A stretch of DNA of 9,087 nucleotides. Source: Arenibacter algicola. GTDB taxonomy: Bacteria; Bacteroidota; Bacteroidia; Flavobacteriales; Flavobacteriaceae. The stretch lies in contig NZ_JPOO01000002.1 in assembly GCF_000733925.1 (NCBI RefSeq), positions 1 to 9,087 of the forward strand, written 5' to 3'. The first letter of the stretch is position 1; the number at the start of each line of letters is the position of its first letter. The notes under the pieces were generated by a model. The model was not told where the DNA came from. It saw only the letters and a program-made list of their open reading frames with translations, and made no database searches. This document shows, one piece after another, positions 1 to 7,794 of the stretch. The translations under genes and the position numbers were made by a program.

Positions 1-949
1 AATAGTGGTAGGGTATCCAGAGTTGGTGGTCTTTATGTATACTATAATAACCGTGGACTTTACAGCCATCATAGGGGATTCATCAATATCTACAACAGAC
101 ATTATGTGTACAGCCCTTTCCACAGCTATTTTGTAAGACCGGCCATAGGCTTTGGTCTGGTATTCGGCAGCCCATACAGAAGATATTACGAACCTGTGAG
201 ATACACCTATTATAGACCATATCATCACAATTACAGGAAAGCATATGCTAAAATAGGCCACCATTACAAATACAATAAAGGGCATCACCATAAGAGAAGT
301 ACCATTTACAGAAACGACAAAAGAGTTGCCGTTAGGGATAATGGTTACAGAAACAACAGTAACCTGCGATCCAACCGTTCTGTAACAAGTAGAAATGATG
401 GTTATAGAAATAGCAATACTGTTTCTAGAAGTACAACATCCAGAAGCAACAATGTTAATGGCAGAGACAATAATGTTTCAAGATCTACCACTCAACGTAG
501 CAATGGAAACGCTACCGTAAAGAGAAGTACCACAGTAAGGAGCAGTTCTCCCAGTTCTAGAAATGACAAATCGGTTTCCAGAAGTTCTTCGATTCGCCAA
601 AATGATAAGGGTAATGTTCAAAGAACCGTAAATAGAAAACCACTACAAGGAGTAGTAATGGCAGCGGAAGTTCTGTAACAAGGAGCAAAACAGTGGTATC
701 CAGACCTTCCGGTAATACCAGGACAACGGTAAAAAGGAAGTGAACAGAAGTCCAAGAAATACTTCGATAAGTAGAAGTTCTTCAAGTAGAAGTAATAGTG
801 GTTCATCTGTAAGGAATACTACTGTAAAACGACCAAATATACAGTCAAAAAGCAGTGTAAAAAGAACGGTGGCAAGATCCTCCAATAGTGGTAGTGCAAG
901 AAAAATTTCAACAGCTTCCACAAGAGGAAGAAGTTCTAGAAGTAATTAA
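1..949 (+). CDS. Tyr/His-rich, Arg/Ser/Asn-rich low-complexity protein (5' end missing, frameshifted)
   Basis: The reading frame is open from base 1, so the true start lies upstream; the GTG at 106 is only an internal codon. At least 316 residues lie in the window once two breaks are bridged. The first ~95 residues are rich in Tyr, His, Arg and Gly (YVYYNNRGLYSHHRGF; GHHHKRS). The rest is almost entirely Ser, Arg, Asn, Thr and Lys in repeats such as SRSTTSRS, SRSSSIR and SRSSSSRSNSGSS, giving a very basic, probably disordered tail. Frame 1 continues to about 637, where one missing A in the AAAA run moves it to frame 3; one more missing base in the AAAAAGG run near 731-737 moves it to frame 2, which ends at TAA 947-949. 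The same composition continues through both breaks, which supports one gene. No domain is recognised. An exported or envelope protein binding polyanions is only a guess, since the N-terminus is not visible. A terminator follows 31 bases downstream. Confidence 0.7.
301..946 (+). repeat. Degenerate Ser-Arg coding repeats
   Basis: Imperfect short repeats built on AGAAGT/AGTAGA-type units encode S-R-(S/T)-(S/T)-x-R-S-N and variants, for example around 426-460, 575-600 and 765-805. Spacing is irregular, so this is low-complexity coding sequence and not a regular tandem array. Such tracts can change length by slippage, which may also contribute to the frame breaks seen here. Confidence 0.45.
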
Positions 950-979
950 AAATAGTTTTTAGGTTGGTTAGTTGTTTAG

Positions 980-1010
980 CCCCGTAGCGAATTCGTTCCT
1001 GCGGGGTTTT
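980..1010 (+). terminator. Rho-independent terminator of the Arg/Ser-rich gene
   Basis: CCCCGTAG at 980-987 pairs with TTGCGGGG-like sequence at 999-1006 (CTGCGGGG, one G-U pair) to form an 8-bp stem around an 11-nt loop that itself contains the palindrome CGAATTCG. Four Ts and a T-rich stretch follow at 1007-1015. It lies 31 bases after the stop at 949. On the other strand the hairpin is not followed by a U-run, so it does not look like the terminator of the leftward cluster. Confidence 0.75.
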
Positions 1011-1116
1011 ACTTTATAAAGGAGTTTTGAATGCTCCCAATCTCATAAGTCTGAATGTTAACCACAACTTCCTGTCCAATGAATAAAGTATCTGTGCCGG
1101 GACAACTGACTCTCAC
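1009..1116 (-). CDS. Possible tiny ORF or gene remnant downstream of the flippase
   Basis: On the minus strand, from a GTG at 1116 to TAA at 1011-1009, there is a 35-codon open frame that contains the segment DTLFIGQEVVVNIQTYEIG. The composition is protein-like, but the frame is short, has no ATG and no recognisable start signal, and its stop overlaps the foot of the rightward terminator hairpin. It directly follows the TAG at 1119-1117 that would end the flippase if a suspected missing G is restored. It could be chance, a remnant of an eroded gene, or an extra C-terminal extension created by sequence error. Low confidence. Confidence 0.15.
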   Translation of the reverse strand: MRVSCPGTDTLFIGQEVVVNIQTYEIGSIQNSFIK

Positions 1117-2581
1117 CTATTTTCTACCGCCCAACTTTCCCAAATAAAATGAGATGGCCCAGATACATCTGAGGATATTTTAAAGCGATATAAAACAAAA
1201 ATATAACAAAGCAGAATTAGAAAACTCTTTAGGGCAATGTTGAGCACAGGGTGGAAAGGAAAGGATACAAAGTAAAAAATGGTCGATAATGCCAACAGAA
1301 GAAATATAACCTTAAAGTCTCCTTTGTTATGGGTTGAATACCAAACTTCCATTTAACGAACCCCAATTTTATAGAATTGTAAATAAAAAAAGCCATAAAA
1401 CTAGCTATGGCCGCACCATCCAAACCATATTTAGGAATCAACCATAGGTTCAACAAAATGGTGAGAATGGCCAAGGCAACCCCCATAAGGAGCAACGCCC
1501 TATAAAAATCCGAATTGTACATTATAGCATTGTTATTGCCCAACAAGGCATCATAAACTCTGGCAAACCCAATAATGAAAACAATTACATACCCACTACG
1601 ATAGGATTCGGGCAACAAATTGTAGAGGTCATTTAGATTTAAAACAATCAAAATAAAGATGAGCCCGGATACTATAAATAAGGTGAGCGAGCTCTTTTGA
1701 TATAATGTTTTAAGAGCCGTGATATCCTTTTTATGAAGTATTTCCGCAGTTAAGGGATAGGTAATGTTGTGCATGGACCTGGATGGAACGGCAATGACGG
1801 TTGCAATATACCCGGCAACACTGTAATAGGCTACATTTTTAATTTCTATAAATTGATTGATCATTACCTTGTCTACCTCTAACAAAACTATTGCGGCAGA
1901 TCCACCCAAAATAATCAGGGTACTATAAGTAAGAATTTCGCGGGTGTTGGCAGGAAAACTAAAATTCAGCTTTAAACGAAGCGATCTTAAGGCATAGGCC
2001 TGCATTATAAGGGTTCTAAGGATATACATCCCAACCATGGCATTGAGAAACGTAAGTACGGAAATCACGTCCCAATAAACCATTAAAAGTAGCACTGATA
2101 TCACTATTCTGCTAAATACCTCCTTCATGAAATTCCCAAAAACCGACTTCATCTGCACCTTGGCCCAAGCATAAAACACCTCAAAATAGGCCATTGCCAC
2201 ACCAATAATGAAAATATGCCACACATACCCCTTTACTATTGGGTTCTCCTTGGATAAAAAATTACCAATGGTCTCATTGGCCAAGTAGGAAATAGCCCCA
2301 AAGGTACAATAAGTTAGCGGTAAGAATACCATTAGGGTCAAAAAACCATCCTTCCCATTGCGTTCCTGAAAACCTGAATAATACTTGACCAAGGTATTTG
2401 GAATCCCAAATGCCAATATCGGCATTAAAACGGAAGATGCTGACAGTATTACATTGACCAAGCCAAAATATTCATCCGATAAAAACCGTGTATATAGAAA
2501 AAGGAGGTTCAATGCCCCTATGGCAAAGCCACTATAGGTAATCAAAGTATTGTTCAATGATTGTTTTAAGACTATTCCCAT
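1113..2581 (-). CDS. Wzx/MATE-like oligosaccharide flippase (frameshifted near the 3' end)
   Basis: Polytopic inner-membrane protein of the polysaccharide-biosynthesis (PST/Wzx, MATE-like) family, about 488-489 residues after repair, the usual length. It is expected to move lipid-linked oligosaccharides from the cytoplasmic to the periplasmic leaflet. The sequence is a succession of hydrophobic helices (about 12-14) from the N-terminal SFNNTLITY-like start (QSLNNTLITYSGFAIGALN) onward, with family-typical stretches such as DEYFGLVN, GIPNTLVKYYSG, LLEVDKVMIN and YGLDGAAIASF. The frame breaks at about 1312-1313: one missing A restores ETLKVIFLLLALS and the last helices. A second missing G in the CCC at 1158-1160 (plus strand) is suspected, because the tail would then read SGAISFYLGKLGGRK and end at 1117 in place of 1113. 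The ATG overlaps the end of the glycosyltransferase gene by 10 nt, so the two are probably translationally coupled. Substrate is unknown. Confidence 0.88.
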
Positions 2582-3850
2582 GCTAAATACTTGGACAGCT
2601 TTGCCGTTAATTCCCTTCTGTGATATTGGTCTACCTCTGCCAAAGGCAAAGTCAATTGCTCTTTTTTATATTCTTGAAACCATTGCAGCAGCGTACTTTT
2701 CAATTCATCCAACTGTGGATACGTATAGGTCTTACCTGTATTGGATTTGGCAATAAGTTCCCCGACTTCCCAATTGGTTGGGCCTATACCCAAGATAGGT
2801 CTTTTGGACGCCATATACTCAAATACTTTTCCCGGAATAATACCCTGGGTCTCTTCAGAATCTATCTCTATCAACAACAGCACTTGGGACTTTTTTTGAT
2901 ATTGTAAAGCCTCATCGTGCGAAATATAGCCCAATAATTTGGTATAGGATTGAAGACCATAAAAATAAATACTTTCCAAAACATCCGAACTAATAACGCC
3001 TGCCAATTGCAATTTGAAACATTTTTTGAAATCGGGGTATTCCTGAATTAATTCTGATAGCGCTTTCCAAAGATTCAGGGGGTTTCTCCCCGTAAGCAGG
3101 GATCCAATATGGGAAATGGTAAAATCAACATCCAAAGCCACGGAAATGCCAAGGCTTGTATCATAACCATTGGTAATAACAGTAATCGGTTTTTGGGTTA
3201 TATGGGAAAACTCCAGTCTTGTGGTATTGCTGGTCACAATTATTTTGTCGGCCTCATTCAGTACCAAGTGCTCCAGCTTTTTGTGCTTGGCTTGGGAAGC
3301 ATTGGTCAGTTTCAATTTTTTATGATAGCCGATCGAGGTCCAGGGATCCCGAAAATCCGTTATCCACCTAATTTTAGTGCGTTTCTTTAGTTCAAGGCCA
3401 ATAAGATGCAAGCTATGTGGGGGTCCTGTAGTTATAACGGTTCCTATGTTTTCCAATTTAATGACATCGTGTAAAAAATCAACCGAAGGTTTTATCCAAA
3501 ATTTTCTGGCATCGGGAATAAACAGATTTCCCCGTATCCATAACAACATTTTTTCTACAACAGATTGATTTTTGGAATTGATTATTCCAGCGCTTATCTT
3601 TTTGGTCTTTTTTTTGGAAAATATTCGGGCAAAGCCATAGGGTTCATATATGGGCTTTTTATATACTTTTATTCCTGCCGGTATTTCACCCGTTAAAGAT
3701 GCGTCAATTATAGGATAATTGGGGTTTTCCGGAATATACAGTGGGTTCTATTTCAAAATCCCTGAGGTATTTCACAAATTTCAACCATCGCTGTACTCCA
3801 GGTCCACCTGCCGGAGGCCAATAATAAGTGATGATGAGTACCTTCTGCAT
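2572..3850 (-). CDS. Glycosyltransferase, GT-B fold, family 4 type (frameshifted)
   Basis: Cytoplasmic or membrane-associated retaining-type glycosyltransferase, 426 residues after repair. The start is ATG 3850-3848, overlapping the YfhO stop as TAATG. The N-terminal domain begins MQKVLIITYYWPPAGGPGVQ with the glycine-rich loop at residues ~14-18, followed by TTGPPHSLHLIG (~140-152) and ITDFRDPW (~164-171). The C-terminal donor-binding domain includes ITNGYD (~226-231), HIGSLLTGRNP (~248) and the nucleotide-sugar motif IIPGKVFEYMASKRPIL (~338-354). Near 3733-3737 the frame breaks: two missing bases (TA) would give VYIPENPNYPIID, as in relatives; alternatively one base is extra. The longest uninterrupted frame with an ATG starts only at 3549 and would lack the first 101 residues, including the glycine-rich loop, so the 3850 start is preferred. 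Sugar donor and acceptor cannot be told from sequence. Lies between YfhO and the flippase in the same transcript. Confidence 0.9.
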
Positions 3851-6281
3851 TAAGCCGTTGGTTTTTTCCTAGAGGCCCAAAAAGCATGGCCAATTCCAAA
3901 AAAGAACACCAAGACCAAGATTATGGAGCTTGCCATAGTTATGTTGCCTCCAACCTTAATAAGGCTTGGCTCAAACTTAAACTCAATTTTATGATTTCCT
4001 GCAGGTACCTCCAAGGCCCTCAACACATAATTCACTTCAAAATGTTCCTTTAGATTACCATCAATATAGGCGTTCCAACCATGTGGATAGTACATTTCGG
4101 AAAATACGGCAATTCCAGGATTGGTATTATTGGAACTGTAGGTTAAATGGTTAGGTTTGTATTCAACCAACTTTATGGAAGCTGTAGAATCTGTCCTAAA
4201 ATTAAGATCTTTTATATTTTCAAACTTCGATTTATTAAAAACCGCCTTATGCTTTAAATCCAAGGTATTCAATGCCATTATTTCGTCATTGGCATTAAAC
4301 ACAGGCACCAACTCGTCAATAAACCATGCATTGCCATTAGCATCAGGATTTAATGCGGGATAGGTCCTACCCTCTTCATCCTGCTGCACCACATATTTAA
4401 CGTTCAACATACTCAAAACCCTAACGTTATTCTTGGAAATATGAAAATCGAACAATTCCTGGATCCCCGCTGGTTTAGCAGCATGATACCCCCAAATAGA
4501 TTGATGGAAATAAGCCGTACGGCCTCCCCCGCCAATTTCCGATGGATCGTATACCCTAAAAACAGTAGTGTCCTGAGCTATCTGTCGGTCCATATCAGTT
4601 TCCTGAAAAGGTTCCAGCATTCTTCTTTGGGCCACAAAATCGTCTTCATTTACATAGCGCTTTGCAACCCCTATCAAATCGAACATTACCAGTACCCCCA
4701 ATAGAACAATCACCAAATTTTGCTTGAATTTATTTTTCAAATAAAACCAAATAACCAAGGCTGCCAAGGCTACAAAGATCAGTGACCTTAAAATATCTGT
4801 ATTGTAAACGGCCTTACGATCCGCAACAATCAAGGAAACAATATCATCACCATAATACTGGCGATAGGTTTCATCGCTCTGTCCAGTAAAGCTGAACATT
4901 CCCTTCACCAGAAAAAGAAGCACTCCGATTCCCAAAGTAATGAATAGGGTTAATTTTAAATCCTTTAGTTTCTTGGAAGTATCCTCTTTGGGGTCAAAAA
5001 GTTGTACCAAAGCGAGGATGGCCAAAACAGGAACACAGAGTTCCAGAATTACCTGAATGGATGACACCGCCCTAAATTTATTGTACAACGGAAAATAATC
5101 GATCATTACATCCGTAAGGAGGCCAAAATTTTTGCCCCATGAAAGAAGGAGGGCCATTATAGTACCTCCCAAAAGCCACCATTTTGCTTTTCCCTTTACC
5201 AAAAATAGCCCTAGGACAAAGAGAAAAAACACCACGGCCCAATATAGGCAGGGGCGGCAACAATAGGCTGGTCTCCCCAGTAAAGTGGCAAGGAACTGGT
5301 GAAATCCAATGCTTTGGTCCTGGATATACCATTCTCGGTCAAAAAGGTATAGGTCTTGGAATCGGCCCCAAGATCCTCGCCACCGGAACCGCCGAAAAGT
5401 CTTGGAACAAATAAATTCAAGGATTCTACAATCCCGTAACTATATTGGGTAATATATTCCCGATCCAGACCGGTACCACTTTCTTTAGGCTCTCCGTTGG
5501 CCGTAATGGTAAGGTCCGATTTTCCTCTTGTACTCCAATCCGCATATTCCTTGGTAGCCATTAGACTAGTGGCATTTGCTGCTATTCCCAGAAACACCGC
5601 CAAAATTAGGATTCCGACCGATATACCAAAATGCTTCAATTTCTTTTTCTTTATGGCATCCACTAGATATACAACCCCAAGAATAAGTATGAGTAACATA
5701 AATAGTAGGTCATTTGGTAATGGTTGGCCCCCACTTCCAAGGCCATGGCAATAGCCGTTAGTAGGAACCCCCAAAGGTATTTCTTCCTAAAAACCAAAAT
5801 AATCCCCCCCAAGAGCATTGGCATATAACCAATGGCATGTGCCTTTGCATTGTGACCTACCCCAAAATAATGATCATATAGGTAGAAAAACCAAAGGCCA
5901 GTGCACCCAATACCGCCAACTTGTAATCTACCTTGAGACAGGATAACAAGATATAAAACCCGATAAGATATATAAAAAGATAATCTGCTGGCCTAGGTAA
6001 AAACCGGATAATCCGATCCAACTTTTTCACATAATCATGAGGATAATAAGCTCCCAATTGATAAGTGGGCATTCCGCCGAAGGCGCCATTGGTCCAGTAC
6101 GGCTCCCCCCTGTTTTCTTCCTAAAATCGTTTTGTTCCTTGGCCATTCCCGTAAATTGAACAATATCCGATTGCTCAATTACCTTCCCCTGAAGTACGGG
6201 ATGGAAATAGGCCAATGCTACAATTACAAAAAATACGGTTACAAAAAAATGGATAAAAAAGGCACTTAGACCGTTTCTCAT
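3850..6281 (-). CDS. YfhO-family polytopic membrane protein (four frameshifts)
   Basis: Large inner-membrane protein, 811 residues after repair, matching the flavobacterial YfhO-family (PF09586) pattern. Residues 5-26 form the first helix; QSDIVQ with Asp39 follows in the first periplasmic loop, where GT-C enzymes carry a catalytic acidic residue (inference). Further landmarks are FLPRPADYLF, VGHNAKAHAIGYMP, GANHYQMTYY, EYITQYSYG, GDQPIVAAPAYIG, LSWGKNF (~381), FRAVSSIQV (~404), a soluble part with GYHAAKPAG (~599) and NVKYVV, and a last helix (~780-803). Four single-base losses break it: C6 at 6105-6110, C4 at 5860-5863, AAA at 5700-5702 and CCC at 5238-5240; each restores the conserved text. 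ATG 6281 is preferred over ATG 6317 because it starts 19 nt after the upstream stop and gives the usual N-terminal length; 6317 would overlap DUF4834. In Firmicutes, YfhO is required for lipoteichoic acid glycosylation; here the acceptor must differ. Confidence 0.9.
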
Positions 6282-6300
6282 GTTTGGTTGTGGTAAATGG

Positions 6301-6564
6301 TTATTCAATTTCCTCAAAATCTATGTATTCTCCAACATTTTTTGAGCTGTTCTTTTTCTTGGTCGTTTTTTTATCAATTATAACGTCGCCAATTTGCTCT
6401 TCCTCCTGTGGTTGCTGACCTGCAAAACCTTCAAACTGTTCCTTAAAATGTTCCTCGGTCTTTTTTGCGGCATACCTAAACAGTTTAGGAGCAAACCATT
6501 TCGCCAGAATTTTAAGCAAATAGTATACTAAGAGTACAATTAGTATCGTTTTTAAAAAACCCAT
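6301..6564 (-). CDS. DUF4834-family small membrane protein
   Basis: An 87-residue intact gene, the only large-cluster gene without a frameshift. Residues ~4-22 (LKTILIVLLVYYLLKILAK) form one membrane helix; then comes a basic stretch (WFAPKLFRYAAKK), a Glu/Gln-rich region (QQPQEEEQ), a Lys-rich tract (DKKTTKKKNSSK) and the acidic end GEYIDFEEIE. This is the pattern of the DUF4834 family known from flavobacteria; no function is established. It heads the leftward cluster, 19 nt before the YfhO start, and is preceded by a TAnnTTTG promoter element. A single-pass accessory or assembly role for the YfhO protein is possible from position alone. Confidence 0.85.
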   Translation of the reverse strand: MGFLKTILIVLLVYYLLKILAKWFAPKLFRYAAKKTEEHFKEQFEGFAGQQPQEEEQIGDVIIDKKTTKKKNSSKNVGEYIDFEEIE

Positions 6565-6586
6565 AATTAGTTGACAAATTTTATAT

Positions 6587-6594
6587 CAAAAGTA
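6587..6594 (-). promoter_or_regulatory. Bacteroidetes -7 promoter element for the leftward glycan cluster
   Basis: Read on the minus strand, TACTTTTG matches the Bacteroidetes -7 consensus TAnnTTTG exactly, 22 nt before the ATG at 6564. A TTTG lies further upstream but about 25 nt away, more than the usual ~19-21 nt spacing, so the -33 element is weak or different. No equally good element was found on the plus strand for the divergent gene at 6653. Confidence 0.5.
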
Positions 6595-6652
6595 CAATTC
6601 TAACGTTGTATTAATAGTGCAAAAGTCTTAAAATAATAATAAAATAGTACCT

Positions 6653-7726
6653 ATGGAGTATAATGTTTCCAAGAAACGCCTTATGAAAATACTAATATTT
6701 GGAATTTTCACCATTCCGTTGGTCGCTTTTTCACAGTACACCGATGTCATCAACTCTAACAGGCCTGGACTTTCCGTAAGCGCTTATGCTATAGGTACAA
6801 ATGTTTTACAGGCCGAATTTGGCATTGGCTATGAACAACAGGACCACACTAGGTTAGCTACCGAATCCAATATTTTAGGAGCTGATCTGTCATTGCGTTA
6901 CGGCCTTCTTTTCGAAACCTTGGAACTGAATTATGAAGGCACTTTCGACAATCAAAATAAAACATATACCAACACAGGGGTAGAAATTAAGAACACCGAT
7001 TTTTCCAGAAACAGAATAGGTTTAAAATTTTTAGTCTACGATCCTTTTAAGAATCCCGAAATAATAAACCCAATCTTTACAGCTGGAAGGCCAACTATGG
7101 TTTTAAGCTAAAAAACCTAATCCCTGCAGTATCGGTCTACGCAGGTGCCAATTTTGTATTGGGCGACAATCCCTTTTACCGTGGCGACCCCACAGTCTCC
7201 CCGAGGGTAATGGTTGCTACCCAAAGCAGGCTTACTCCCCGATTTGTACTTATTTCCAATATTGCATATGACAGATTGGGCTCTGATTTCCCGGAATGGA
7301 ACTACACGGTATCCTTATCCCATGCCTTTAGAGATCCCAAATGGAGTGTCTTTGTGGAAAACCAAGGAATAAAAAGTGATCGGTACTCGGACGCGCTCCT
7401 TAGAGGTGGCGTAGCACATTTATTGGGTGAAAATATGCAGGTGGATATGAACTTGGGCGCCAGTTTTAAAAATACGCCCAGCAGGATCTTTGCCACAATG
7501 GGATTCTCCTATAGGGTAGATATGCACAGGGACAAGGTGAAGGCCATTGAAGATCAAAAGGCGGGAGAAAATGGCGGCCCCATCAACAAGAACGCCATGA
7601 AGAAAAAGAAAAAGGAAAAAATAAAGGTACCGGTGCAGAGGATATCGATTTGGGGCCTACCAAAAAACAACTACGGAAACTAAAAAAAAGGAAAAGAATA
7701 GGGACGATTCTGAAATTGATTTCTAA
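6653..7726 (+). CDS. Exported beta-barrel 'transporter' protein, MetA-pathway phenol-degradation-like family (three frameshifts)
   Basis: Predicted outer-membrane beta-barrel of 358 residues after repair, resembling proteins annotated 'transporter' (PF13557-like); actual cargo unknown. The N-terminus has a basic start and a hydrophobic core ending VAFSQ, a probable signal peptide; translation could also start at ATG 6683 (MKILIFGIF), which gives a more compact signal. Alternating beta-strand segments follow (NRPGLSVSAYAIG, GADLSLRYGLL, LELNYEG, FSRNRIGLKFL, SVYAGANFVLGDNPF, VEDQ-like VFVENQG, GASFKNTPSRIFATMGFSYR). Three missing bases break it: AA at 7072-7073 restores NPNLYSWKANYGFKLKN; one A in the A-rich tract ~7598-7625 restores GTGAEDIDLGPTKKQ; the A8 run 7682-7689 restores LRKLKKKEKNRDDSEIDF ending at TAA 7724-7726. 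The Lys-rich tail after the last strand is unusual. It is divergent from the glycan cluster, so a shared role is not implied. Confidence 0.8.
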
Positions 7727-7757
7727 CAAAATAACTTTTGTCCTTTTTCCTATAGAT

Positions 7758-7774
7758 TAATATTGCTAATATTG
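7758..7774 (+). repeat. Tandem TAATATTG pair in the leader of the GNAT-like gene
   Basis: Two copies of TAATATTG separated by one C end 20 nt before the ATG at 7795. Each copy is one mismatch away from the TAnnTTTG promoter element, so they could be a weak promoter or an operator, or chance in an AT-rich spacer. The 68-nt spacer 7727-7794 shows no hairpin terminator, so read-through from the upstream gene is possible. Confidence 0.25.
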
Positions 7775-7794
7775 AACCATACAAGAAACATGGT

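Noticed and set aside
618..921. Minus-strand open frames at 618-806 and 643-921
   Set aside because: Complement of the repetitive Ser/Arg coding region; the Leu-rich translation is a by-product of AGA/AGT repeats.
980..1010. Terminator for the leftward glycan cluster
   Set aside because: Read leftward, the hairpin is followed by a mixed sequence and not by a U-run, so it only fits the rightward gene.
2550..3568. Plus-strand open frames over the glycosyltransferase gene (2550-2756, 2620-2907, 3109-3390, 3377-3568)
   Set aside because: They lie antisense to a clearly conserved gene and have no recognisable protein pattern.
4157..5754. Open frames opposite or out of frame with the YfhO gene (4157-4363, 4441-4704, 5078-5332, 5184-5414, 5497-5754)
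   Set aside because: All are shadows of the YfhO coding sequence; the true frames carry continuous family motifs.
3850..6281. YfhO gene read as several separate small membrane proteins or as a pseudogene
   Set aside because: The pieces join in order with one added base each and give the usual full length; no nonsense substitutions or large deletions were seen.
7302..7496. Minus-strand frame of 64 codons inside the beta-barrel gene
   Set aside because: Antisense shadow with no supporting signal.
7727..7745. AACTTTTG at the end of the beta-barrel gene as a promoter for the GNAT-like gene
   Set aside because: One core mismatch to TAnnTTTG and no -33 partner at suitable spacing.
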